A DNA stretch of 64,000 nucleotides from contig NC_068935.1 in the NCBI RefSeq assembly GCF_023091745.1, forward strand, positions 64,752,724 to 64,816,723. Reading direction: 5' to 3'. This stretch comes from Budorcas taxicolor (taxonomy: Eukaryota > Chordata > Mammalia > Artiodactyla > Bovidae). The stretch's first letter is position 1. Each line of letters starts with the position of its first letter. Below, piece by piece: positions 32,587-43,722 of the stretch. Under the pieces are notes generated by a model. The model did not search any database and was not told the origin of the DNA. It saw only the letters and a list, made by a program, of their open reading frames with translations. The position numbers and the translations under genes are program-made.

Positions 32587-33109
32587 TTATGACCAACCTA
32601 GATAGCATATTGAAAAGCAGAGACATTACTTTGCCAACAAAGATCCATGTAGTCAAGGCTATGGTTTTTCCAGTGGTCATGTATGGATGTGAGAGTTGGA
32701 CTGTGAAGAAAGCTGAGAGCCGAAGAATTGATACTTTTGAACTGTGGTGTTGGAGAAGACTCTTGAGAGTCCCTTGAACTGCAAGGAGATCCAGCCAGTC
32801 CATTCTGAAGGAGATCAGCCCTGGGATTTCTTTGGAAGGAATGATGCTAAAGCTGAAGCTCCAATACTTTGGCCACCTCATGCGAAGAGTTGACTCATTG
32901 GAAAAGACCCTGATGCTGGGAGGGATTGGGGGCAGGAGGAGAAGGGGACGGCAGAGGATGAGATGGCTGGATGGCATCACCGACTTGATGGACGTGAGTC
33001 TGAGTGAACTCTGGGAGTTGGTGATGGACAGGGAGGCCTGGCGTACTGTGATTTATGGGGTCGCAAAGAGTCGGACACGACTGAGCGACTGAACTGAACT
33101 GAACTGAAG
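32587..33109 (+). mobile_element. Bov-B LINE 3' part
   Basis: Starts aacttatgaccaacctagatag and ends in gactgaactgaactgaactgaa. It lies between an L1 5' part and an L1 ORF2 part. No clear target-site duplication was seen. Confidence 0.9.
32589..33092 (+). pseudogene. Bov-B RT C-terminal fragment
   Basis: Two open stretches, 32589-32777 and 32832-33092, encode the C-terminal part of the Bov-B protein: FPVVMYGCESWTVKKAESRRID, LWCWRRLLRVP, then LKLQYFGHLMRRVDSLEKT and REAWRTVIYGVAKSRTRLSD to the natural C-terminus. A stop after the RVP motif separates them. The catalytic domain is not included. Confidence 0.85.
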
Positions 33110-34198
33110 TGAGTTAATTAGAGTTAATCACTGAATTTAGTAAAGTCATAGAATGCAGAGTCAATACATAGAAATCACTTGCATTCCTATACACTAACAA
33201 TGAACTATAAGAAAGGGAAATTGAGGAATCCATCTCATTTACCACTGTATCTGAAAGAATAAAATATCTAGGAATAAGCTGACCTTGGGAGTCAAAAGAG
33301 CTGTATACAGAAAACTATAAGACATTGATGAAATAAATCAGAAATATGAGCAGATAAGAGATATACCATGTTCTTGGATTGGAAGGGTCAATATTGTGAA
33401 AATGGTTATACTACCAAAAGCAATCTACAAATTCAATGCAATCCTTATCAAATTGCCAATGGCATTTTTCACAGAACTAGAACAAAATCGTTCAGAAATC
33501 ATATGGGAACACAAAAGACCCCAAATAACCAAATCAATCTTGAGAAAGATGAATGGAACTGGAGGAACCAACCTCCCTAACTTCAGGCTGTACTACAAAG
33601 CTACAGTCATCAACACAGTATGGTACTGGCACAAAACAAAAATATAGACCAACAGAACATGAGAGAAAGCCCAGAGATAAAACCACACACGTGTGGGCAC
33701 CTTATCTTTGACAAGGGAGGCAAGAATATACAATGGGAAAACAACATCTCTTCAATAAGTGGTGCAGGAAAACTGGTTAACCACATGTAAAAGAATGAAA
33801 CTAGAACAATTCCTAACACCGTGCTGCTGCTGCTAAGTCGCTTCAGTTGTGTCCGACTCTGTGCGACCCCATAGACAGCAGCCCACCAGGCTCCTCCGTC
33901 CCTGGGATTCTCCAGGCAAGAACACTGGAGTGGGTTGCCATTTCCTTCTCCAATGCATAAAAGTGAAAAGTAAAAGTGAGGTCACTCAGTCGTGTCTGAC
34001 TCCTAGCGACCCCAAGGACTGCAGCCGACCAGGCTTTTCCATCCATGGTATTTTCCAGGCAAGAGTACTGGAGTGGGATGCCATCGCTTTCTCCTCCTAA
34101 CACCATAGACAAAGGTAAATTCAAAATGGATTAAAGACCCAAATTTAAGACTAGAAACTATAGAATTCTTAGAGGTAAACATAGGCAGAACACATTTT
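33110..34198 (+). mobile_element. L1 LINE ORF2 late part
   Basis: ORF2 C-terminal half in plus orientation. 33396-33647 encodes KMVILPKAIYKFNAILIKLPMAF and TNLPNFRLYYKATVINTVW. The text caaaatggattaaagaccc follows a Bov-A2 insert (33,821-34,094). It meets a reversed L1 3' end at 34,199. Confidence 0.9.
33821..34094 (-). mobile_element. Bov-A2 dimeric SINE in L1
   Basis: CTG triplets at the start, two monomers and a caatgcataaaagtgaaaag linker. A 10-bp target-site duplication, tcctaacacc, is at 33811-33820 and 34095-34104. Confidence 0.95.
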
Positions 34199-35222
34199 TC
34201 TTACTTTTTTTTTTAATTATGAAAGTCACAGATGTACAATCCAGTGATTCAGAATTTTAAAAGGTTATACTCCATTTATAGCTATTATAAAATATTGATT
34301 GTGCTTCCCATGTTGTACAATGTATCCTTGCAGCTCATTTTACATCTAGTATTTTGTACCTCTTAATTCCCTGTCCCTTCTTTGCTCCTCTCCTTTCCCC
34401 TCTGGTAAGCATTAGTTTGTTCTGTATAGTTGTGAGCCAGCTTCTTTGTTTTATATATTCTCTCATGTGTTTTATTTTTCAGATTTGTGTAAACTCCGAG
34501 ATTTGGTGATGGACAGGGAGGCCTGGTGTGCTGCAATTCATGGAGTCTCAAAGAGTCAGACATGACTAAGCAACTGAACTGAATTGAACTGAATGATTAG
34601 CGATGTTGAGCATCTTTTATGTGCCTGTTGGCCATCTCCATTTCTCTGGTAAAACTACCTATTTAGTTATTCTCTCTATTTTTGATCTTATTGCTTGGTT
34701 TTGCTGTTGAGTTGTATGAACTGTTTAAAAATGCCTGGTATTAACCCCTTATCAATCATGTCATTTCCAAATATTTTCCCCCATTCAGTATGTTGTCAAC
34801 ATTTTATCAATGATTTCCTTTGATATGTAAAACTTTTTAAGTTTAATTAAGTTCTATTTGTTTATTCTTTCCTTATTTCTTTTCCTTTAGGAGAAAGAAC
34901 CAAGAATATACTGTTGTGTGTTAGGTCAAAAAGTGTTCTACCTAAGTTTTCCTCTAGAAGTTTTATGGTCTCCAGTCTTACACTCAGATCTTTAATCCAC
35001 TTTGAGTTTATTTTTCTATTTGATGTTAGAGAATGTTTCAATTTAATCATTTTACATGTAGCTGTCTAGTTTCCCCAGCACCACTTAGTGAAGAGATTGT
35101 CTTTTCTCCATTGTATTTTCTTACCTCCTTTACCATAGTTTAATTTACCATAAGTGTGTGGGTTTAGTTATAGGCTCTCTATTTTTTTCCCATTGATCTA
35201 AATGCCTTTGAAATTTATAATC
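34199..35222 (-). mobile_element. L1 LINE 3' part, minus strand
   Basis: Starts with a T-run and reversed 3' UTR (ccatgttgtacaatgtatcc), then the ORF2 C-terminus (tgttgagcatcttttatgtg). A Bov-B 3' stub interrupts it at 34,488-34,594. It meets a plus-strand L1 piece at 35,223. Confidence 0.85.
34488..34594 (+). mobile_element. Bov-B LINE 3' stub, 107 bp
   Basis: From taaactccgagatttggtg to aactgaattgaactgaa, the last part of Bov-B. About 400 bp of expected L1 text seem to be missing at the site, so the insertion was probably joined by a deletion. Confidence 0.85.
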
Positions 35223-36262
35223 TCCCAAGATTGAACCAGGAAGAAATAGAAAATATGAATACATCATTACCAGTAATGAAATTGAACCAGTAATTTAAAA
35301 CACTCAAAAATAAAAATCCAGGACCAGATGGCTTCACAGGTGAATTTCACCAAACATTTAAGGAAGATTTACTATCTATCCTTCTCAAACTATTTCCAAA
35401 AATTGCAGGGAAATTCTATGGAGCCAGGATCATGCTTATACAAAAATCAGAAAAACATATTTTTAAAAGAAAATCACAAGCCAATTTCCCTGATGAACAC
35501 AAACACAACAATCCTCAACATATTAGCAAACCAAATCCAACAGGATGTTAAAAGCATCATATCTTGGGTATGCATGGACCTTATAATTCCCACAAATCAA
35601 TCAAGGTGATACACCACATTCACAAACTGAAGGATAAAAACCATGTGATCATCTCAATGAATACAGAAAAAGTTTTTAACAAAATTCAACATCCATTTAT
35701 GACTGAAAACTCTCCAGAACATAGGTATCGAGGGAGTATAGCAACATAAAGAAGGCCATATATATATTTCTGGTTTATTTCTGTGTTTTTGTTATTTTCT
35801 ACTTCCTCTTATGTTGACACTTTTCATAAAATTTTAAATCAAGTGCTTAGTTCACTTATTTTTTATTTCTAAAAAAAGCACAAAGATCTAAAAATTTTAA
35901 AAAAAGCCACATATGACAAACCCACAGCTAACATCATACTCAATGGTAAAATTCTGAAAGCATTTCCTCTTAAGATAGGGAACAAGACAGTGAAGCTCAC
36001 TGCTGCCTCATTTATTCAACATATTTTTGGAAATGTTAGCCACAGCGATCATAGAAAAAAAAAGAAATAAAAGGAATCCAAATTAAAAAGGAAGAAACAA
36101 AAATATCACTGTTTTCAGAGGACATAATCCTATACATTGAAAATCATAAAGAAAACACACAATGAGTTTGGTAAAGTTTCATGATACAGAAATTAATATA
36201 CATAAATCTATTACATTTATGTACACCAATTAACTATAAGAAAGAGAAAATTAATATACAGA
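35223..36262 (+). mobile_element. L1 LINE ORF2 RT part, inverted
   Basis: ORF2 reverse transcriptase text in plus orientation (aaaaatccaggaccagatgg, caagccaatttccctgatga, aatacagaaaaagtttttaac). The frame 35328-35749 is broken. Its opposite orientation to the L1 3' part on the left fits a twin-primed (5'-inverted) insertion. Confidence 0.85.
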
Positions 36263-36264
36263 AC

Positions 36265-36475
36265 TGAATGGAATTCCTGGTTGTTGTATAGACTCCACCT
36301 GCCAATACAGGAGATGCAAGAGATACAGGTTCAATCCCTGGTTCTAGAACATTCCCTAGAGGAGGAAATTGAAACCTATTCCTGTATTCTTGCCTGGGAA
36401 ATCCCATGGGCAGAGGAGCCCAGCAGGATACAGTCCACAAGGTTGCAAAGAGTCAGACACTATTTTGCACACACA
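36265..36475 (+). mobile_element. Bov-tA-type SINE, diverged
   Basis: Head ggaattcctggttgttgtatag, box B-like ggttcaatccctggttc and body attcttgcctgggaaatccc to gagtcagacactatttt. It is more changed than the other Bov-tA copies. Confidence 0.8.
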
Positions 36476-36489
36476 ACAGAGCATGCACA

Positions 36490-38768
36490 CACACCCTGGT
36501 TCATACCACAATTCTGTTTTTAACTTTCTGAGGAAATTATAAACTGTTATCCACAGCATTTGTGTCTTCTGACATTTTCATCTGCAGTATACAAAGGTAA
36601 CAATTTCTCTATATCTCTACCAACAAAACTAATTTTTCTTTTCTGTTGTAAATTATAGCCATCCTAGTATATGTGATGTGATATTTATATGTCTTTGTGT
36701 AATTACTGGTGTTGAACATCTTTTCACATAATTGACCATTTCTAGATTTTCTTTGGAGAAATGTCTGTTTAAGTACTTTCTCTGATTAGTACTTGGGATA
36801 CTTATCTTGTAGAGTTGTAAGAATTCTTTATATATTCTGGGTTTTAAGCCATTATCTGATATATGATTTGCAAATATTTCCCCATTTTATGTGTTGCATT
36901 TCATTTTCTTGATATCTTTGATTCACAACAGTTTTTTTTTTTTTTAATGAAGTCCAACTTATATATATTAAAAAAATTTTATTTGTGCTTTTGTTACTGG
37001 CTGAATTGTGTCCCCCAACCATTCACATGCTGAAATCACAACTCCCAGTACTTTGGGATGTGACTGTATTTGGAGACAGGGTCTTTATAGAGGTAATTAT
37101 GTTAAAATGAATTCATTAGGATTGGCCCCAATCCCATATGACTGACATCCTTTAAAAAGAGGATATTATGATACAGAGGCACACACAGAGAATGTGAAAA
37201 CATTTTACCATGTGAAAACATTTTACCATGTGAAAACACAGGGAGAAAATGGCCATCTACAATTCAAGGAGAGAGGCTGTAGAAGAAGCCAACACTGGTG
37301 ACAACTTGATCTCAAAATTCTGGCAAATAGAATAGTAGAAAATAAATTTCTGTTGTTTTAGCTGCCTTGGATGTGGTGTTCTGTTATGGCAGCCTTAGCA
37401 CACTATTATTGCGTCATATCTAAGAATGTATCGCCACATCAAAGTTATGTGATTTTTTGCCTCATGAGTTTTCTTATAAGAATTTCATGGTTTTACCTCT
37501 TATATTTAGGCTTTCAATAAATTTTCAGTTAATTTTTAATATGATGTGCCTAGGGATTCAAATTTATCCTTTTTCATGTAGAAATTAGCTTTCTATCTCA
37601 ACACCATTTGTTTAAGACATTATTCTTTACCCTCTGAATGGACTTGGCACCCTTGTTAAAAGTTAAACGGCCATGCATGTATGGGTTTACTTCTGGACTA
37701 TCATTTATATTTAATTTGTCTATATATCATTTTTCCATCCTACATTGCCATGATTAATGCAACTTTGTAGTAAGTTTTGAAATTGGGAATAGAAAGTCTT
37801 CCAAATTTCGTCTTTTTTAACACTGTTTTGGCTATTTGGAGACTCTTGTATTCCACATGAATTTGAGGACTAGCTTTTCCATATTAAAAAAAATAGGCTG
37901 TTGGAATATACACAGGATGTATGAATTTGTAGATTATCAGAATATTGCTAATACTTCAAAAAAATTAAATATTCCTAACCATGACGATGGACTTTCTTTC
38001 CATATATTTAGGTTTCTGGTTTTGTTAAAAAGTATTGTGTAGTTTTCAGTATACATGTTTTCACTTCCTTGGTTAATTGTATCCTTAGGTGTTTGGATCT
38101 TTTAAGTGCTATTGTATTGAGGTTACTTTCTTCAATTTCATTTTGATTATTCATTGTTGATTATGCATTGATTATTCATTTTGATTATTCATTGTTTAGA
38201 ATAGAGTTGATTTTTCTGTGTTGATATTGCATACCACAAATTTACTGAACTTATATATTAAATCTAGTAGTTTTGTCATGAAATCTTTTGGATCGTTCCA
38301 TGTATATAAAAGTGTCAACTGAAAATAGGAATAGTTTTGCTTATTTCTTTCCAAATTGAATGCCTTTTATTACTTTTTCTTTTCTAATTTATCTGGATAG
38401 AATTTAAAGTGCAATGTAGAACAGCACCATTCTTGTCTTGCTCCTGATATTATAAGAAGGGTTTTCATTTTTCATCATTAAGTATGATGTTAGCCTTGGG
38501 CTTTTTGTTAGTGCCCTACAGTGTGTTGAAGAAGTACACTTTTATTCCAAAAGTTCTGAGTGTTTGCATCAAGAAAAGGTATAGCATTTTGTGTAAAAAA
38601 AAAAAAGTCTCTTCTGCATGAATTGAGATAATCGTGTTTTTTACCCTTTGATCTATTATGTTTTATTACATTGATTTATTTTCCTATGTGGAGCCACTCT
38701 TGCATGTCTGAGATTAACATCACTTGTAAGGACACATAATTCTTGTAGTATCCTGCTGGATTCAAGTT
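36490..38768 (-). mobile_element. Old L1 LINE with MLT1-like LTR inside
   Basis: Reversed ORF2 C-terminus and upstream text (ttggagaaatgtctgtttaag, aacaccatttgtttaagaca, ttcagtatacatgttttcac). Split at 36,988-37,405 by an LTR. It continues after a second LTR at 39,344-39,547. High divergence. Confidence 0.85.
36988..37405 (+). repeat. MLT1-like LTR (ERVL-MaLR)
   Basis: Text in forward MLT1 order: ctggctgaattgtgtccccc, tgtgactgtatttggagacag, ggccatctacaattcaagg, and an AATAAA signal within gaaaataaatttctgttg. An 18-bp unit (tgtgaaaacattttacca) occurs 2.5 times at about 37,193-37,240. Confidence 0.85.
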
Positions 38769-38773
38769 TCTAT

Positions 38774-39337
38774 TGAAAGGTTGTTGTTGAATCACGACGC
38801 CGGGATTCTTGGCCCCTGGAGGAGAAGAATTCAATCTGGGGCCAGAGACAAGGCTTGATCGCTCAGAGCTTTTGTGTAATAAAGTTTTATTAAAGTATAA
38901 AGGAGATAGAGAAAGCTTCTGACATAGGCATCAGAAGGGGGCAGAAAGAGTGCCCCTTGTTAGCAATGAAGTTATATACACTCCAGTAAATCCAAAGAAT
39001 GTCTGGAGGTTGTAAAGACCTCATCAGACCTACTCCCATAATTTACATTTTAAGATAACAGAATTAGCCAGAAGGTTTAATCCAGAGACTGTCCTCAGGC
39101 AGAATACATTGTTGTTATATAATCCTTGTAAAGAGCAGATCTACTCCCATAATTTACAGAATTAGCCAGAAGGTTTAATCCAGAGACCGTCCTCAGGCAT
39201 AATACATTGTTGTTATATAATCCTAAGGAATGTAGAAAAGGAAAATAAGTTTGTCCTTTCTTCCTCCTTGAGAATTCCAGACCCCTCTCTCCTTGGGGAC
39301 CCCTAGACTTCTTATCAACCTGCCTAGGAAATGACTC
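38774..39337 (-). repeat. Solo LTR with internal duplication
   Basis: A 564-bp block interrupts L1 text, flanked by direct repeats tctat at 38769-38773 and 39338-39342. It contains aataaagttttattaaag, with polyadenylation-like hexamers on both strands, and a GC-rich edge (cacgacgccgggattcttgg), as in bovine ERV LTRs. The orientation (minus) is inferred from the GC-rich U5-like edge at low coordinates. Ends are approximate. Confidence 0.7.
39010..39223. repeat. Tandem duplication within the LTR
   Basis: A unit at 39,010-39,125 is repeated at 39,126-39,223. Both share ctactcccataatttaca, agccagaaggtttaatccag and tacattgttgttatataatcc. The second copy lacks about 18 bp. Confidence 0.85.
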
Positions 39338-39343
39338 TCTATT

Positions 39344-39547
39344 ATTTAGTTGAGAATGATTGCATCTATGTTCATAAGGGATATTGATTTGTATATTATT
39401 TTAATGGTGTCTTCAAACGGACCTGTTATCATGTTAATACTGGCCTCATACAATATGTTAAGAAATGTTCTACAGTCTTCTGTTTCTTCCAAGAGTCTGA
39501 TAAGTATTGATGCTAATTTTTAAATGTTTGGTAAAATTGATCAGTAA
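39344..39547 (-). mobile_element. L1 LINE, continuation after LTR
   Basis: Resumes old L1 ORF2 text (gagaatgattgcatctatgtt, tggcctcatacaatatgtta), cut by Bov-B at 39,548. Confidence 0.8.
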
Positions 39548-40146
39548 TTCCAAAATCACTGTAGTGGTGATTGCAGCCATGAAATTAAAAGATGCTTACT
39601 CCTTGGAAGGAAAGTTATGACAAACCTAGAGAGCATATTCAAAAGCAGAGACGTTACTTTGCCAACAAAGGCCCGTCTAGTCCAGGCTATGGTTTTTCCA
39701 GTGGTCATGTATGGATGTGAGAGTTGGACTGTGAAGAAACCTGAGCACCAAAGAATTGATGGTTTTGAAGTGTGGTGTTGGAGAAGACTCTTGAGAGTCC
39801 CTTGGACTACAAGGAGATCCAACCAGTCCATCCTAAAGGAGATCAGTCCTGGGTGTTCACTGGAAGAACTGATGCTAAAGCTGAAACTCCAATACTTTGG
39901 CCACCTCATGCGAAGAGTTGACTCATTGGAAAAGACCCTGATGCTGGGAGGGATTGGGGGCAGGAGGAGAAGGGGATGACAGAAGATGAGAAGGCTGGAT
40001 GGCATCACCGACTCGATGGACATAAGTTTGGGTAAACTCTGGGAGTTGGTGATGGACAGTGAGGCCTGGTGTGCTGCGATTCATGAGGTCACAAAGAGTC
40101 AGACACGACTGAGCAAATGAACTGAACTGAACTGAATTGAATTGAA
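39548..40146 (+). mobile_element. Bov-B LINE 3' part
   Basis: From tccaaaatcactgtagtgg to gaactgaattgaattgaa. The frame 39617-39979 (120 codons) encodes the C-terminal region (FPVVMYGCESWTVKKPE, RSNQSILKEISPGCSLEE, HLMRRVDSLEKTLMLGG). It faces another Bov-B in opposite orientation at 40,250. Confidence 0.9.
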
Positions 40147-40249
40147 GGCCATTTAGTGCTAGATTTACAGAAAAATTAATGGGATATAGTGAAGCCATAT
40201 TTCCATGTATTTTCAGGTGTACAGCAAAGGGAATGAGTTATCTATCAGT
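40147..40249. other. Spacer between opposed Bov-B copies
   Basis: 103 bp without recognised content, between the two Bov-B 3' tails. Confidence 0.5.
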
Positions 40250-41654
40250 CAGTTCAGTTCAGTCACTCAGTCGTGTTCGACTCTTTGCAACCACATGAAT
40301 TGCAGTACGGCAGGCCTCCCTGTCCATCACCATCTCCCGGAGTTCACTCAAGCTCACGTCCATCAAGTCGGTGATGCCATCCAGCCATCTCATTCTCTGT
40401 CACCCCTTTTGTCTCCTGCCCCCAATCCCTCCCAGCATCAGGGTCTTTTCCAATGAGTCAGCTCTTCGCATGAGGTGGCCAAAGTACTGGAGTTTCAGCT
40501 TTAGCATCATTCCTTCCAAAGAAATCCCACGGCTGATCTTCAGAATGGACTCACTGGAACACCTTGCAGTCCAAGAGACTCTCAAGAGTCTTCTCCAACA
40601 CCACACTTCAAAACCATCAATTCTGCGGTGCTCAGCCTTCTTCACAGTCCAACTCTCACATCCATACATGACTACTGGAAAAACCATAGCCATTACTAGA
40701 CAGATCTTAGTCGGCAAAGTAATGTCTCTGCTTTTGAATATGCTATCTAGGTTGGTCATAACTTTTCTTCCAAGGAGTAAGCGTCTTTTAATTTCATGGC
40801 TGCAGTCACCGTCTGCAGTGATTTTGGAGCCCCAGAAAATAAAGTCTGACACTGTTTCCACTGTTTCCCCATCTATTTCCCATGGAGTCATGGGACCGGA
40901 TACCATGGTCTTCGTTTTCTGAATGTTGAGCTTTAAGCCAACTTTTTCAGTCTCCTCTTTCACTTTCATCAAGAGGCTTTTTAGTTCCTCTTCACTTTCT
41001 GCCATAAGGGTGGTGTCGTCGGCATATCTGAGGTTATTGATATTTCTCCTGGCAATCTTGATTCCAGCTTGTGTTTCTTCAAGTTCAGTGTTTCTCATGA
41101 GGTACTCTGCGTATAAGTTAAATAAGCAGGGTGACAATATACAGCCTTGACACACTCCTTTTCCTATTTGGAAACAGTCTGTTGTTCCAAGTCCAGTTCT
41201 AACTGTTGCTTCCTGACCTGCATACAGATTTCTCAAGAGGCAGATCAGGTGTTCTGGTATTCCCATCTCTCTTAGGATTTTCCACAGTTTATTGTGATCC
41301 ACACAGTCAAAGGCTTTGGCATAGTCAAGAAAGCAGAAATAGATGTTTTTCTGGAACTCTCTTGCTTTTCCCATGATCCAGAGGATGTTGACAATTTGAT
41401 CTCTGGTTCCTCTGCCTTTTCTAAAACCAGCTTGAACATCAGGAAGTTCACAGTTCACGTATTGCTGAAGCCTGACTTGGAGAATTTTGAGAATTACTTT
41501 ACTAGCGTGTGAGATGAGTGCAATTGTGTGGTAGTTTGAGCATTCTTTGGCATTGCCTCTCGTTGGGATTGGAATGAAAACTGACCTTATCCAGTCCTGT
41601 GGCCACTGCTGAGTTTTCCAAATTTGCTGGCATATTGAGTGCAGAACTTTCACA
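40250..41654 (-). mobile_element. Bov-B LINE, 5'-truncated, long open RT
   Basis: The tail (tcagttcagttcagtcactc on the plus strand) lies at 40,250, and the body ends at 41,654 within the KVLHSICQQIW codons. Flanks show only a weak imperfect repeat (aatga-type), so the target-site duplication is uncertain. Confidence 0.93.
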
Positions 41655-41821
41655 AATGATCTCTCTTTACTGCAGGCACAGATACACATTTTGGTCCTTT
41701 CTGTATTCATCACTGTGGGCTCCCTCAGATATAGAATATATACAACATGAAAGAACTTTCCACTGAGAAACATTACTATTATGGAGCTCTTTGGTATCCT
41801 TGAGATAGGAATATTTATCAC
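40400..41821 (-). pseudogene. Bov-B reverse transcriptase, 473-codon open frame
   Basis: The longest open frame in the window. Its first 56 codons are flanking DNA, so the start Met is fortuitous. From 41,654 downward it encodes RT without a break: KVLHSICQQIWKTQQWPQDW, QAGFRKGRGTRDQ, FCFLDYAKAFDCVDH with a catalytic Asp, QGCILSPCLFNLYAEY and YADDTTLMAE. YADD is encoded at 41015-41026 with both CpGs kept. The C-terminal region then runs to GHLMRRADSLEKT. The stop near 40,400 removes about the last 45 residues. Endonuclease and the RT N-side are absent, so it is a dead 5'-truncated copy. Few changes suggest a young insertion. Confidence 0.88.
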
Positions 41822-42121
41822 CTAGAGATATTTTCTGGCAGCTTGTTTCACATGAGAGTTACACAAAGGCAATGTTTGGATTATTTTTAATTAATTTTAA
41901 TATCACATTTAGGAATCAGTGGTTACTTGCTGATAATCTTAATTTGCTCATATTGAATGCATGAAAAAATTAAGCAAAACAAAATATTAATGTCATTTGC
42001 CAGTACCTTGATGTTTAAAATTCTTGGAATGGTAAGTTAGAAATCAATATTGTACTCACCAGGCTAATATCTGTGCAGTTTAGAGAAATGTAAAGCAAGG
42101 TTTGAAAGAAAGTACCAAAGA
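41655..42121. other. Unassigned DNA
   Basis: No element or frame recognised; AT-rich from 41,880. Confidence 0.45.
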
Positions 42122-42283
42122 CTGCAGCTTTCCAGGCTCCTCTGTCCATGGAATTCTCCGGGCAAGAATACTGGAGTAGGTAGCCATTCCCTTCTCCAGG
42201 AGATTGTTCTGATCTAGGGATGGAACTCTTGTTTTCTGCCTTGCAGGCAGATTCTTTACTGTCTGAGCTACCAGGGAAGCCCA
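42122..42283 (-). mobile_element. Bov-tA SINE
   Basis: The minus strand starts gggcttccctggtagctcag and keeps agaatctgcctgcaaggc; the body ends in gaggagcctgg. The very 3' end is missing. Confidence 0.88.
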
Positions 42284-42425
42284 CTAAAATTACAATTGTG
42301 GGAAGTTAAAGAAAATTCAGGCAGGTGGCTCCTGAAGTACTTTATGAAATGCCTACCATTAAACTTTACTTTAAGGTCAGGAATGGTGGCCGTAAGGAGA
42401 TACCCCTCGTCCAAGGTAAGGAGCA

Positions 42426-43657
42426 GTGGCTGTGCCTTGCTGGAGCAGCCGTGAAGAAATACCCCACGCCCAAGGTAAGAGAAACCCAAGTAAGATGGTA
42501 GGTGTTGCAAGAGGGCATCAGAGGGCAGACGCACTGAAACCATACTCACAGAAACCTAGTCAATCTAATCACACTAGGACCACAGCCTTGTCTAACTCAA
42601 AGAAACCAAGTGATGCCTGTGGGGCAACCCAAGACGGGTGGGTCATTGTGGAGAGATCTGACAAAATGTGGTCCACTGGAGAAGGGAATGGCAAGCCACT
42701 TCAGTATTCTTGCCTTGAGAACCCCATGAACACTATGAAAAGGCAAGAAGATAGGACACCAAAAGAGGAACTCCCCAGGTCATCAGGTGCCCAATATGCT
42801 ACTGGAGGTCAGTGGTAAAATAACTCCAGAAAGAATGAAGAGATGAAGCCAAAGCAAAACCAATACCCAGCTGTGGATGTGACTGGTGATGGAAGCAAGA
42901 TCTGAAGCTGTAAAGAGCAATATTGCATAGGAACCTGGAATGTCAGGTCCATGAATCAAGGCAAATTGGAAGTGGTCAAACAAGAGATGGCAAGGGTAAA
43001 CGTCGACATTCTAGGAATCAGCAAACTAAAATGGACGGGAATGGGTGAATTTAACTCAAATGACCATTATATCTACTATTGTGGGCAGGAATCCCTCAGA
43101 AGAAATGGAGTAGCCACCATGGTCAACAAAAGAGTCTGAAATGCAGTACTTGGATGCAGTCTCAAAAATGAGAGAATGATCTCTGTTCGTCTCCAAGGCA
43201 AACCATTCAATATCACAGTTATCCAATTCTATGTCCCAACCAGTAACGCTGAAGAAACTGAAGTTGAATGGTTTTATGAAGACCTAAAAGACCTTTTAGA
43301 ACTGACACCTAAAGAAGATGTCCTTTTCAGTATAGGGCACTGTAATGCAAAAGTAGGAAGTCAGGAAACACCTGGAGTAACAGGCAAATATGGCCTTGGA
43401 ATGTGGAATGAAGCAGGGCAAAGACTAAATAGAGTTTTGCCAAGATAATGCACTGGTTATGGCAAACACCCTCTTCCAATAACACAAGAGAATACTCTAC
43501 ACATGGACATCACCAGATGGTCAACACCAAAATCAGATTGATTATATTCTTTGTATCCAAAGATGGAGAAGCTCTATACAGTCAACAAAAACAAGACCAG
43601 GAGCTGACTGTGGCTCAGATCATGAACTCCTTATTACCAAATTCAGACTTAAATTGA
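42426..43657 (+). pseudogene. Bov-B endonuclease region, broken
   Basis: Open pieces: 42426-42818 covers leader and upstream codons, 42951-43139 has MNQGKLEVVKQEMARVNVDILGISKLKWTG, and 43176-43448 has EDLKDLLELTPKEDVLFSIGHCNAKVGSQ. The Glu of the usual ISELKWTG box is Lys here, and GDWNAKVG reads GHCNAKVG, so two conserved active-site positions are changed. A TGA ends the VNKRV piece; a frame step near 43,445 and another near 43,550 follow. In intact copies this domain nicks target DNA. Confidence 0.88.
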
Positions 43658-43722
43658 AGAAAGTAGGGAAAACCGCTAGACCATTCAGGTATGACCTAAA
43701 TTAAATCCCTTATGATTATACA

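Noticed and set aside
40400..41821. 473-codon open frame as a host gene
   Set aside because: Apart from 56 flanking codons it is Bov-B reverse transcriptase, 5'-truncated, with a premature stop; no introns, no host domain.
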